Positions 1 to 12,100 of a stretch of DNA of 64,000 nucleotides are shown here, piece after piece (the first letter of the stretch is position 1; the number at the start of each line of letters is the position of its first letter). The notes under the pieces were generated by a model. The model ran no database searches and was not told where the DNA came from. It saw only the letters and a list, made by a program, of their open reading frames with translations. The DNA is from Nymphaea colorata (taxonomy: Eukaryota; Streptophyta; Magnoliopsida; Nymphaeales; Nymphaeaceae): NCBI RefSeq assembly GCF_008831285.2, contig NC_045145.1, forward strand, positions 16,056,802 to 16,120,801. The letters run 5' to 3'. A program made the translations under genes and the position numbers.

Positions 1-879
1 AGAGTCTGCGTGTAGCGATGCAACAGGAGTCTGCGTGTTGCAGATCTTTTTTCCTATTGATGTATTGCCCTGCTTTGCTGCGTTTAAAAGCGTCTATGCT
101 ACTTTCTTTGTTGAGAATATACAGGACGTGCGTGCTTTCTTCTTTTCCCTCGCCTTTCCGCTTCTGACCGATTAATGTTAGCTGAGCAAGGGTCGCGCTC
201 CTCACGGTGGATATTCAACTCGTGGCATCTTTTCCTTATCTCCAGCTGCTGTCAACGCTTATAGTCCGCTGGTGTGCGAATGCAACAAAGCAGTACCCCA
301 ATAAAAAGCTTTAAAAGGAAGAAATCTCTAAGGCTCAGCAACTTTGAAGGACGACAAAATTTTTGGTGTTTTGTGTTATGGCATTTTCAGAAGCACATAA
401 AAACAATCTGGCTAAGTTTGGCCATATTCTACTCGAGCGAGTTAAACGATAGACATATCTTCAATCGCCGTCTAACGGTCATTTATCTCCATGCCGTCTA
501 AGGGTTTCCTAGATGGCGTCTTCTTACTCGATAGACATTTCTTCCATCTTAGCAACTATTTTTTGGTTCATCTAGTGAACAAATGTAGTCATCTAGATTG
601 GCTTCGTCAACCTCTGCAACAATTGTGTTTTGGTTCATCAAGTGGACAAATGTAATCAACCTGTTTTTCTTATGAGGCTCCTTTGGTCTTATGAGGCTCC
701 TAAACCGCTATACTTTCCGATGCAACCCTTCTGGCGGGTAAGCCCCATTGACAAAAAAAGGGAGATACAAAAATTTACAAAATTGGCCAAAGAGGATCTG
801 ATCTGCTCTAACAAGGTAGGCTGTCCCAAAACGTCTCAAAGGCCATGTTACAGGGCTTGAGGATGAGATCAATAACTTC
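1..879. other. Spacer, no gene recognised
   Basis: No open frame here has family resemblance, and no splice-consistent chain was found. It lies beyond the 3' side of the minus-strand LINE relic, so it may be that element's decayed 3' part. I see no poly(A) tail or target-site duplication that would prove it. Confidence 0.5.
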
Positions 880-2160
880 AGCAGTGGGTTAAATATAGAT
901 CAAAACTTTTGAGAGTATAGAACATAGAGGATGCCAGCCGACTACGACTCACTTTAGGGACCAGGCCAAGAATAGCATCTATCATTTTCCATTCCAGACT
1001 CGGTCTTCTTTCTTCCTCCAGTCGATTACCTCTCCAGAAAAACCTCTCTACTGATAGCCAATTCTGAAAGCATTTATAAGGGTGCACTAGGATTCCCAAC
1101 CAAGAAGGCGGACATCGCCAGTAAGGACCCATAAGAAATCAGCAACACCCTGTTTATTCTCCTAGTAACGCCCAAAGGTAACAGAAATACACAGGACCAG
1201 TAGTTAATTAGCGAGACCATGTGCAAACCATGGAGACGAGGAAGCTCGATGCAGTTCTTAATCTTCTCAGCTTTAAATTTCCTGATGAGCATCTCGATAA
1301 TAACTATAAAGAGATATGGCGACAGGGGTCGCCCTGCCTCACGCCCTATGGCAGTCAAAGAATTTCTCCTCTCTTCCATTGATCAACCTCGCCTGAGATG
1401 CACTAGTGACGCGACTGCAAATCCTGTTCATGGAGACCAAGATGCTCTAGGGCCAACCTAAGGAACCTCCAGATCATGCACTTTAGACATGTCGAGTTTC
1501 CATCTAAGCTGTTCACCACCTCGTGCACTGTTAAAAATTGACACAGAATAAGTCTTAAAAGAAGAAAGGCTGCTTGCTCTGTGCTCAAAAGACGGCCTCT
1601 GATCTGCTTCATGCGGTTGGCAATAATCTTGGTGATAAATTTGTATAGGCTATCGCACAACACAATGGGCCTGAAGTCCTTGAATGCCATCGCAGACCCT
1701 TGGTGCCGTTCAGCAGTGCCCTCCGCAACCTCCATCTCTGGAAGTATGTGGAAGGTGTTGCAGGTAATCGCCTTTGTGGGGGTTGGAAGTTCGCCTAGGG
1801 CAGGGCCTCTTTCCTTTGGTTCTTCAGGATCGGCGCCTCAGCCCACGCTCCACCAGAGGGGTTTTCTCTTATGTCTGCGCAGGAATGCTAACCACAGAAT
1901 TTGCTTCGCAATTTTAGGTGAAATGGGTGTTTGATTTGTAATTAGCGCAGAAACGTAACCGGTCCTTATATATTACTTCACGGGCAACGACTCGGTTGGA
2001 ACCCGCCTCAAGAACGACAACAGACCTCAGGAAAAATGGAGCTTCACGCTGATCCTCAGTCTCGGAAAACTTACTTTTAGCATGGATTTTGTGAAAGGGT
2101 CTACCTCCATTAGCGACCCCTTCAAACACACGGAAAGTAAGCCTTCTACAAATCATAAAC
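880..2160 (-). mobile_element. Decayed non-LTR (LINE) retrotransposon, reverse transcriptase fragment
   Basis: Three overlapping minus-strand frames carry LINE reverse-transcriptase signatures in the expected order. Around 1735-1500 is the block FRPIVLCDSLYKFITKIIAN. Around 1330-1290 is a GRPLSPYLFIVIIEMLIRKF-like block, equivalent to the GDPLSPYLF motif. Downstream at about 1060-1020 is an FFWRG motif typical of the region after the RT. The frames are joined only through frameshifts and stops, and the FADD-type catalytic motif cannot be read, so the element is inactive. No endonuclease domain, poly(A) tail or target-site duplication was identified, so the limits are approximate. Plant L1-type elements are the closest known group; assignment to LINE is firm, subfamily unknown. 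Confidence 0.8.
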
Positions 2161-2647
2161 ATTCATCTGGATCTTAATTTGGATAAACAAGTATCTAATC
2201 ATAGAACCATACAGACCAATTAGGTTCCAACCTCGACGTCGTGCATCCGATAATGACAAAAATATCCACATGGCATTTAAATTTAAATTGGAAACTAGCG
2301 GCTTAAATTTCAGCCTCCAATTTTAGCTTCTTAGCTAGAAATAACTTTTCTCCTCCTGCAGCTGCAGACACGCGAATGGGCACTCGAGGAAGTCGTCTAG
2401 GGAACACCATTGATCTTCCTAGGAAGAATGATCACGTGGTTGTTATCACTCAATCACGTAACATTGACCTTCTCACAACTGGCGTACTTGGGAGAGACGG
2501 ATTCCGGTGTGACAATGGCAGCAGATATGGACCTGGATGTCAAGTTCATGATGCAGAACATAGTAGGAGGGTTTCCGCAAGCTTCCTGAAGTGACTGCAG
2601 CACCAATCGCCTTTGCTTCCAGGCAATTCTGCGTACCAGTTGTAATA

Positions 2648-5600
2648 TCATTTCTGTTGCGATGAGGACAGTATCCATTTATCCTCCACTGTTCCTGATG
2701 TTTTTGTCAACACAGGCTTACAATTTCGGCTCAGCAGATCCTGTGCAAATGCAAACTCTGACACCAAGGCGAGATGATCACTCCCAATTTTCTGAATGCA
2801 AAGGCATTTGGTTAGAGAAGGGCAAAGGAAATGAAACAAAAGATCATCAGCAGATGTTTTCAATCCGAGTATAAGTGAAAGAAGCTAGATATACCAGCAG
2901 AGATGGAAACTTGTCAGGTACGAACAGAGAAAACATGGAGCACAAATCATAATAAAAAAAAAAGCCCCCATATAATATTTTATTTTTCAAAAAAGCACAA
3001 AAGCTCAGGTATGAAGACGCAGTCACATTTTGAAACCAAAAAATTCAGACAATAAATCACTTCCATACCTCACTTGGCAGACCCCCAGTCTGTTGTAAAA
3101 GGTCAATAGGCAACGTATCAAGAACTCTCGTTGGGACAAGACCATCAGAGTACCTGCATATGCTCCAAGCCTCCCACTAAGTTGAGAATAATTACAAAAT
3201 ATGATACAGGCCTGGACAAGAAATTTTCCTACCAAAGATAGTCAACAGTTCCAAGAAACTTGGAGTGGTAGCTGGTGGCTAGAGGTTCACCATGAGCGCC
3301 CCTTGTTCTCATGCCCTGGGGTTGAGACTCGAGAGAGTTTGTAGATTTAGTATTCATTATTAATTCAGAAAGGTAATTAAGTTGGTCAAGATTGAAAACT
3401 CATAAAATAACCTGCACATTGGCATAACAGCTACAGAGCTTCAATGGATTTTCCAGGATTCGACACTTTGAATTTCCTGATGCAATTGTCAACTCTTCCT
3501 CAGTCCAATCATACTTTGGAAACCTGAAACACAACACTATTGGTTTCAGAGCATAACAGGATCCAAGGAAAAATCAAAACTACAAAGTAGATAAATGGGC
3601 CAACATTACATCAGGTTCATTTTTTCCCTGTTGGAGAGCAATGCTAAATTTTGGATATGAATAACTGTGCTTTCCACAAAGTTTAGCAGATAGCTTGCCT
3701 GTCAATCCTGACATATGGTCTCCTTATTGGCCCAGCACCAATCTGGCCTGAAAGACACCGCCTATCATATGCAGTAATGTTTATCTGTCAAACAACAGAA
3801 TTGTCAGCTCGAACCATACCAAGTAGAATTATAAGGTAACAGGTGCTGAGGTACACATAGATTCCCTTTAATAGTAAAGACTGCTCCAGATTGATCATAA
3901 TCACCTTAGACAATGCCAAAAACTCATAAATTGCACTCTGCAAAAAGTGACAATGGTAACAAAAGCCCTTTTAGTGTATCGCAGCAAGATAGATCAAGAA
4001 AAGAAACTGTTATTCATAGAAAACCAGCCAACAGTTTTGCATCAACATTATACCTGTGGTGTGCTGTTAAAATCCCCAGCAAGCACCACTGGCACGCCGC
4101 CCCACTTCTGAGAGAGAGCATGTGCTTTCTGCAACAGCATCCGGATCTGCAAAAGAAAGACTAACTTAATTTGGAAAAATCAGATCCAATGGGCTCATCA
4201 GGATTGCTTAATCAAGTCATCTTCCTGATGCAGTGATTAGAGGGTTAACTCTAATCCCCAAGGAAGAACTACGAATCTAATGACGAATAAGAAAGAGAAT
4301 TGAATGGAAAGGAAACACAAATTTCTAGGGTTTTCAATTAATCAAATTCACTGATCTCCAATTGAACTGCAAGTCTCCCTCAAACAGATTTCTAACTACA
4401 CTGGATCTCAGATCCACTATTAAAATAAAAGGCCCAAGCTCAACTTAATAAATAAAACAAATGAAGAACCAAATAAATAAATCAAATACAAGGATCCAAT
4501 GTGAATCCAAACTGAATCTAATATCAGATGAACTGCTCCTGCATCACTTCCTCTCTCTTTTCTTTATTTTTTTAATTTTAAAGAAAAGATTGAGTAAAGC
4601 CATGTTGAGATGAAAACCCCCATTTGCTGCAGAAATTTAGTTACATTAGCTTTTGAAATTCTTCAAAAATATGTTTATGGATTGCCTCAACATGGTCCAA
4701 AACATGTTTTTCATCAACATGACAGGCAAATCAAATGTATGAACTGACAATCAGAATGAGAAGCATGTTAAAATCAATCCGGTCTACCAGGCCATATGTC
4801 CTAACTCCTAATGAACTGAACAAACATTAATCTGGTAACCCAAATCATGATAGAGGACACTGACAATCCAGAATCAAATACAAGGGAGAGCAATGCCAGA
4901 ATTTGATGTCATGAAAAGACTAGAAAAAACAATATTTGCACTACCTAAAACAGTGGGTCCCAAGCTCAGTAGCTGCATGATCAGGGAAAATGTTTGAAAC
5001 AGCATGCTACTTGCTGAATTTCCAGTTTGTTTTGTAAAAGACATAGAAGGGTAAGAGTGCAGGACGACATTGCAAAAGCTAACAAAAATAAATGGAAGTC
5101 TATTATGTCCAGATGATACTCTAAAATTCATGAAGGGATTTTTATATTTGCTCTTTATTTTCCTCAGTTCATAATTGCAGTTTGCATCTTTCTAAAATCT
5201 ACGCAACATTGTAGTTACTCTACAATCTACACAAAGGATATCAACTAAGTTCAAAAGTTATGAGACAAAACAGTACAAACTTGTAGTTTTAGCTTTGCAA
5301 TTAGATGCAAATTTGAATAATCATTTGAAACCAACCAAAAAGGGAAAGTAAAATCGGAGTCACAATTTCAAGTTTCAGAATGATGGAACCAAGAAATATC
5401 AAGCAACTTTCCTTCTGTTGCCAGATAAACAAAATCTATCACAAAAGCAATACAATATGGAACTGCAGAACAAAGAATTATGTCAAAACAAAAGCAATAC
5501 AATCTACAAAATATAGAAAACAAAGAACTATGCCGATCCATAATTGCAAAAAAGATTGTGAATACTAATGAAATAAGAACAAAGACTTAGGCTAGCTCCC

Positions 5601-8334
5601 ATGTTAGTTTTCACCAAGATTTTCCAAGGACTTTTGATGAAGGTGATTACGTACTTGTCCTAGTTTGATGTCTCCTCGATTTGGGTTGAAAAGAACATGG
5701 ATATTACCAACCACCAACCTTCTTGTTTTAGCTTTCTTCATCTGCCTGAGCAAAACTTGTAAGATATATAGATTGTACAAGAAGGTTGCAGTATTCAGTA
5801 CAAGTATGAGCAAACTATTTAAGATAGATAATATAATCAAACTAATTTTCACATCAGACTGCATTACATGGCAAAAGTAAAGCAAAAAACAGCAAGCAGC
5901 TGGTAAAGTATTGCTGTCCTCAACAAAAATCAGCAAACAATTCATTCTGGAGATAAATTAAGCTAACTTGAAAACAATAAAGTTCTATAACACAACAAAA
6001 GAAAAAATAATCAATAACAGGCTTTTGTATTCATATCTAGGCAAGCTCCAGGATGGAACCTGGTGGATCCTAGGATAGCCATTGGTGACCTTACAGACAA
6101 TGCAAGGACAATCAGCCAACACAGGAAGACTCTAGACTAGAAGTACACCTAAGGTTTCATCTCTTATCCTAAAATTATGTTCTAATTTAGGATGAATTTA
6201 AAATCTCAGACTTCAGCTAAGAAAGAATGACTCTGTTAATTGACTGATGCCTTCATATTTTCCTAATCCACAGGATGTAAATTGCAGCTGTGGTCATCTC
6301 TTGCTTCTCCACATCAGAGGATTTAAAACTTTCCAAAGTTCACCACAATGAATGAGATGAACCAAAAAGCTAAGGAAAACAAAGAAAGGTATAAAATCAT
6401 CCCAATCCTATTTCAAACAATAACTGTTAGGTAGCATATATGGCTTTTTCAAATGCATATTGCTCTTTTTAAATATGACAGGTTAGTATAAATAATAGAA
6501 ACACTACAACAAGCAGCAGTAGTGCCAACAAAATTGATCTACAGAAGGTAACGTTTATGCATCTTAGCCTTAAACCACAAATTAACTCCAGAGACTACAG
6601 ACAGAAAAAATGACTTTAGTTTAATGATGTATGCTGTACAAAGTCATTTTCCTTTTCTATTTTAAGCAGAAACTCGTGGATGTACAGAATAAGGCAGCAT
6701 GATGAGGTTCCAGACAAGAAGTCAACAAATGAAACTCAATGTTGCTACCTCAAACACAAAAAGTTGAGCAACATTGTCACGAAGATCAAACCCTCTGAAT
6801 TCAATGCTCTCCTCCTCCAGCACGCGGAACCTGAGAGAGTCAGACACCTTATGAGAAAAATCTCTTCACCAACCACACACATAAAAAATGAAGCTTTAAT
6901 TTTAAAAGTGATTACACATTCTCTTTCCACAGCATGGCACAGCCATCCATAGCCTCTCCCGTGCGCCTCTGAAAGATAAAATAGTTACAGATTGCACAAA
7001 AAGAAAGTTCATCGAAATGCTGGATGAAAATGATAATAATGGACTATTGCCACGACTAACAATATCATTTCACATGTTGGTAACATGATTTTTAGGAATA
7101 GCGTCCCCAGAAACTAACCTTGTAGCTACCAACATAACCACCACTATTTAGAGTATTCATGAGATCATGAAATCTGTCCACCTCCTTGTACAGAGAAAAT
7201 GAAAACAATGAAAAAAAACAAGCACAGGCATCAGCTTCATCATAAGCAACGCTATATGAGTTCACATGTCAATTGGATCTCAAAATGAAACAGTGCTATA
7301 GCTACATATGCTACCTGTAGACACACTATGTCAGGTTGCCACAACCTAAGCTCCTCACATATAAGATGCAAGCGCCTGTTCCATTTCAGAAAAGAGGAAG
7401 GAATATTTGGATAGAGATCACGATGTTTGACAGCGTTATCATCTCCAAGGATGTTGTGTGACACCATCAAAAACCTGTCTGTTAAAGAGTTAAAAGTAAA
7501 GAGCTAAGTATAATATAAGGAACTAGGAAAAGGTTGTTCATCAACATCGCAGGAAAAAGAGCCGTGGAAATTCAATATGAAAAGTGCCTATATTACTGCA
7601 CAAAAGGTAGCAGCTAACTGAAAATGGCGATCATAAGTAAAACCATCACTAAACAGAGAATAATTCCTCATACAAATAGAACTACCATTATTAGTTAATG
7701 AACAAATAAATAAACAGAAGACAACTACGAAGCGGAAACACCACGGTAGAATATAATATGAGCTTAGAATGAAAACAACATCACATATCCAATACATCTA
7801 ACGGTTGCATTAACACTATCTGTATGTACTACCAGAAATCTTCTACGAACAGAAGCGGCCACCTCATAATTGGCGCTGATGTTAGCAACAATTCCGATTG
7901 ATACCCAAAAAAAAGCCGTATGTTCTACACTCGAGCAAAAGACCATAGAATCTGCGGCTCATGAGCTTCCGTTCTTTTAAATCATGCGAAAGGAGAAAAA
8001 ATAAAAAACAACCAACAAGAGATCATCCAAGCGAAACTTGAGGAGTTCAATTCCCCAAATTCTGTGCTTTCGCGGCCATACCTTCGGAAGCCGAGGATAT
8101 TAAATCGTCGTTCGTGACCCATCGGCGAGCCTGCGGCGACGAGTGCTTGATTCGCCTTCTCTCGTGGTTGGTCCACCGTTTCCTAAACTTCACGGTGGAG
8201 GGTCCCTCCTGGGTAGGACCCTCCACGCCGGAGCAGGAGAGGGCGGTCGGAGATCTTCGCCGTTTGGGCCTTCGATGTGCAGCCATGTTCAAGGGGAAGC
8301 GCGAATTGCAGAGGGAGAACGCCTCTGAAGGCAT
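2648..8334 (-). CDS. CCR4-type endonuclease/exonuclease/phosphatase-family protein (carbon catabolite repressor 4 homolog, CCR4-3/4/5-like)
   Basis: Exons (minus): 8334-8082, 7478-7315, 7184-7119, 6968-6916, 6830-6749, 5741-5655, 4146-4054, 3936-3904, 3784-3699, 3523-3412, 3315-3233, 3153-3069, 2791-2648. All junction phases close, giving 446 residues, the usual length of the short plant CCR4 homologs. The EEP nuclease fold runs from about residue 87 to 410. Recognisable active-site blocks are VSHNILGD (Asn93), LQEVD (Glu140), RRTGEAMDGCA, RDNVAQL, AGDFNSTP (Asp260, Asn262), GEPLATSYHS and GSDHLAL (Asp404, His405). The family acts as a Mg-dependent poly(A) deadenylase in mRNA turnover; that activity is inferred here. 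There is no LRR domain, as in other plant CCR4 homologs. Oddities: the usual SYN motif reads SHN, and the intron after exon 9 starts with GC at 3698-3697. The first Met was chosen as the only one opening exon 1; Met17 is an alternative. Confidence 0.9.
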
Positions 8335-9036
8335 CTTCTGGCGGGAAAAGAGGATTGGCGGGGAAAGAGTCTAAGAGGGAGAGAGGGAACAAGAGTGAAC
8401 GAGATAGCGGGTAGCAAAGATGGAGAGGAAAAGAGCGAGAGAAGACGGAAACCGTGGTGCAGAAAATAACGCGATATTGTTCACATTAATTCAAAACCGA
8501 TGCATCGAACTCCTCGAAACTACGGGGGAAATTTAACGTCGTAAATTTACCGTCGTAAATTTTTTTGAAAAATTTACGGGATGAATTTACTTTTTTAATG
8601 TGAGGGTCGTTAAGAATAATTTAACGTGTTAAATTTAAGATGAAACTTTTTCAGAATTATTAGTTTTTTGTTTTATTCTCTTCTCCAATTTAAAGTAGGA
8701 AGAAATTGAAAGATAATATTCCAAAATTACCTAGGACTAAAGTTGTATTAACTTAATTCCAAAATTCGAAATAATCCAATGTCATGTTGCAAATCAGGTC
8801 TGAACTTCTAAAATACTCAAGAAAATGTTTCCCTCATCAAGATAATGTCAACAAAACAAGAGATCTATCAATTTCTTGTATCAATAGCAGATCTACTAGC
8901 ACATCTATCAATTTTATATGTTGGTAGCGGCTGAATCTGGTTTTCATAGGAAGAGAGAGTCGAAACATGGACTAATCAAAATTCCAAAAATACAAGAAAT
9001 TAACAGAAAAGGGACGAGATTAAAATGGGAAGGGCA
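8335..9036. other. Upstream spacer of the CCR4 gene
   Basis: This AG-rich then AT-rich DNA is upstream of the minus-strand CCR4 start, so its left part should hold that gene's leader and promoter. A short direct repeat of CGTCGTAAATTT occurs near 8538-8565. No coding frame with resemblance to a family is visible. Confidence 0.5.
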
Positions 9037-9144
9037 GAGGGGAAGATGGGCTTTAAATGGGAAGGAAGGCAGATGGGAGTGTTGCTGCGTTGGAGGTCAA
9101 GAGGGGAAGATGGGCTTCAAATGGGAAGGAGGGCAGATGGGAGC
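9037..9144. repeat. Two-copy tandem duplication, 64-bp period
   Basis: A block of about 44 bp that begins GAGGGGAAGATGGGCTT and ends GGCAGATGGGAG occurs at 9037-9080 and again at 9101-9144 with only a few substitutions. The period is 64 bp. It generates overlapping Gly/Arg-rich open frames that are not credible genes. Confidence 0.85.
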
Positions 9145-12100
9145 GCTGGAGGGCAGAGCGGAGCCTGGATCGTGAGAGCGAGGAAGACGAGGGTTGCCGT
9201 CAACTGGAGGAAGGGTTGACGTCGAGGGTTGCGAGGGAGGAAGGGTTGCCGTCCACTGCAGAGGAAACGAGTGAAAGAAATGAGGGAAGGAAAAAATGGA
9301 GCGGGTGAAATTTCACCCGCTCAAAAGAAGAAAAACCGGTGAACTTTTACGACATTTGATACGTCGGGCATACACATTTCACCTGTTTTCCCCTTTTTAC
9401 CCAGGCAATCAAACGGCCCCCTAGTGACGGGTGAACGGTAGGAAGGGCACTGGCCGGATTGAGTTGAGCCCCAATGAAATAATGTCATCATTTACCACTT
9501 CCACCTATTTATTTTCTGGCGAGAAGTAGAGATGTCACTGGATCGGAATTGAATGCCCCTTTGGATGTTCCAAGTACCAGAGTGACGAAAAGCTTATACC
9601 ATATTTGATATTTGATTCACATCTGAAATATGAGTTATGACCTTAGAACCAAATCCAAAATACGTCGTTTTAAATATATGGACATTAGACAAAGATATTT
9701 ATCTGAACTAACTTAATTCGACTTCAACCCAAGACCAATTCCAACTAGATATTACTCAAATCTGAATTTGAACCTGAATCCTATTGTATCTCATTGAGTA
9801 ACCTACATTTAAATCCAATTTGATTTCTTAATCGAATCTCAAATATTTTTTTTTTCATATCGGATTTGCTTGAAGCAGCTTGGTTGGACATCCTTGGTGA
9901 GAAGGAGGAGCTGCTGCCAGCTAATGTGCAGTTTCAAGAGCGGTTTTGAATGCTTCGCGGGTAAAACAAGAAGGACTGGAGAGTTCGCGCTCTGCACTCG
10001 ACTGGCGCGCGCTCTCTCTCCAAGACTCCATCCCCCCTCTCCCTCTATCTATTTCTCTATCGGCATTGCCTTCCTTCCGAAGGGATCGTCCTCGTGCATG
10101 GGTCTTGTGGTTTCAGTCATTCTTGCCTTAATGGCAATCGTATAAAAGAAACGGAGTAATGGGAGAGGATGCAGGGTACCCTAAGTTTCAGGCGGAGAGC
10201 CGGTGGAATGCGACGAACATTTCCGGCATCTGCGACCTCTTTGCTGGGTTCCCTGGGTTTGTGAATCCGAGGAACGCAATGTCGGATCTCTAGCATCAGA
10301 CGGAGGCCTTTGAAGATCGTCTGATCGGCAGTTTTAAACCTTCTGTCGCATCACATGAATCCCTTCGCAGCCTGCTCGCCTACCTGGCAGCCATCGGACG
10401 GTGAGTTTTTAGGTATTGCTCGTTTCTGTTTTCTTTCCTTCATACCTAAATCACTGCACGTTAAATAAGCACTTCTCTTGTTCCCTCTCATGTTTCCATC
10501 TTATTCGTGTTCTTTAGCATTTTCTTTTCTTGTTCCTTCTTCATCGCTCTCAACCCTGAACGTTTTTGTTTTGTCTCATTGGAATACGAATTTTCTTGCG
10601 GATGCATCATTTTGCCCAATTGTCTAAAGTTGGAAGAGTGATGAGTTGGAAGATTGTAGAATGTATATGTGTGTGAGGGCGTGTGCGTATAGCAAAAAGG
10701 GTATTATTGGAAGCGAGTGTTTTTGGGAATTCTTGTGTTAGTTAATATTGATTAGAGTTATTTCTTGAAAAGGATAATAATATATGTTTATGTATATGTC
10801 TAACATTTATACAATGTATATGTGTGTGCAAAACATGACACGACACATGATGGGGATGAGGGAGGGGAGTTGGGTTTGTCCCAAAGGTCCACAGCAGCTC
10901 AACCCCACTCCCCACCACTCATGTCTCTTCCAAAATAAAAACATCGAGAGATGAGAGAGGTGGGGCTCACTGACAGAACGAGGTAGAGGGAGATTGAGAG
11001 GTTGAGCAAGTCAGAGGGAGATCAGGAGACAAAAGGAAGTGAGCTGGAGAGCAGAGAGAGTACGTGAGAGTAAAAGAAAAAAAGAAAAAGAAAAGCTGCA
11101 ATGGCAGCAAGTGAAGAAAGAAAAGAAGCTCACAGCAGCATCAGCATCAGCAGGAGCGGAGAGGAAGGAGGAGGGGGACATCAAAAAAGAAATAAAAAAT
11201 TACATAAAAACCTATGCACAAGAAATATCCATATATGTAAATCACACAAATACTGCTCACTGTATATCTACATGAAGTTATGAACACAGCCATATAGAAA
11301 TAGTCATGTGCGACAAGATATTCAAATATATAAGTGCTCACGTACATTCTTCCAGTAAGTTCTGTTGCTTTTGTTATCAATGGGTAAAAAAGAAGGTATT
11401 TCTGAACTTTCTGCTGATGCTACATTGTTTTCCTCTGATTTTGTGTTTCTCAAAGCGTAGGATGGAAGTTATGAACTATGACCTTGTGGTAAGGGTATTG
11501 CTGGACTGTACGCCATCTGGGATTATCCTCTTTCAGGACAATGGGTGTTTATGAAGCAACTGCTTTTGCTTTCTTTTTTCTTGCTTTAGCCTATGCTTTA
11601 AGAACCTGACAGGTGAGGTGCTTAAACCCTTAGGAGAAGCGACAAAGTTAAAGTGCTTGTAAGGATGTATGTTTTTAGATTATGGCTAGCAGTTATCGTG
11701 TAAACAATGTTACAAGTATACTTTTGGTGTAGGTCATCGACAAACAACAACCTTGTTGGCCCCATGCATTATGCAGAATTGATAAGAAAAGAGGCACTTA
11801 AAGGGTATGTTTCTCCTTAATGGATGTGCTTTATCCTTCCAGAGTTGAATGTTCTAGTGTTGATGATGAAAGTGTTATTACAGATTCTTTTCTTTTGTAA
11901 TTTTCTGTCCACTACTTGGTTTACAGCTTGCTTGTTCTGATTCTGATTCATGGGCAGGTTGTACTGCCATGCATTATGTCTACAAGGAGTTGGTTGGGTA
12001 GACTTATAAAGATTGACTTGTCTTCTGTTTTGAGTTTGAATCACAATAATCAATTGAATGGTGATTAGTTTTCTTGAAATGCATTTGAATGCACTCGAAA

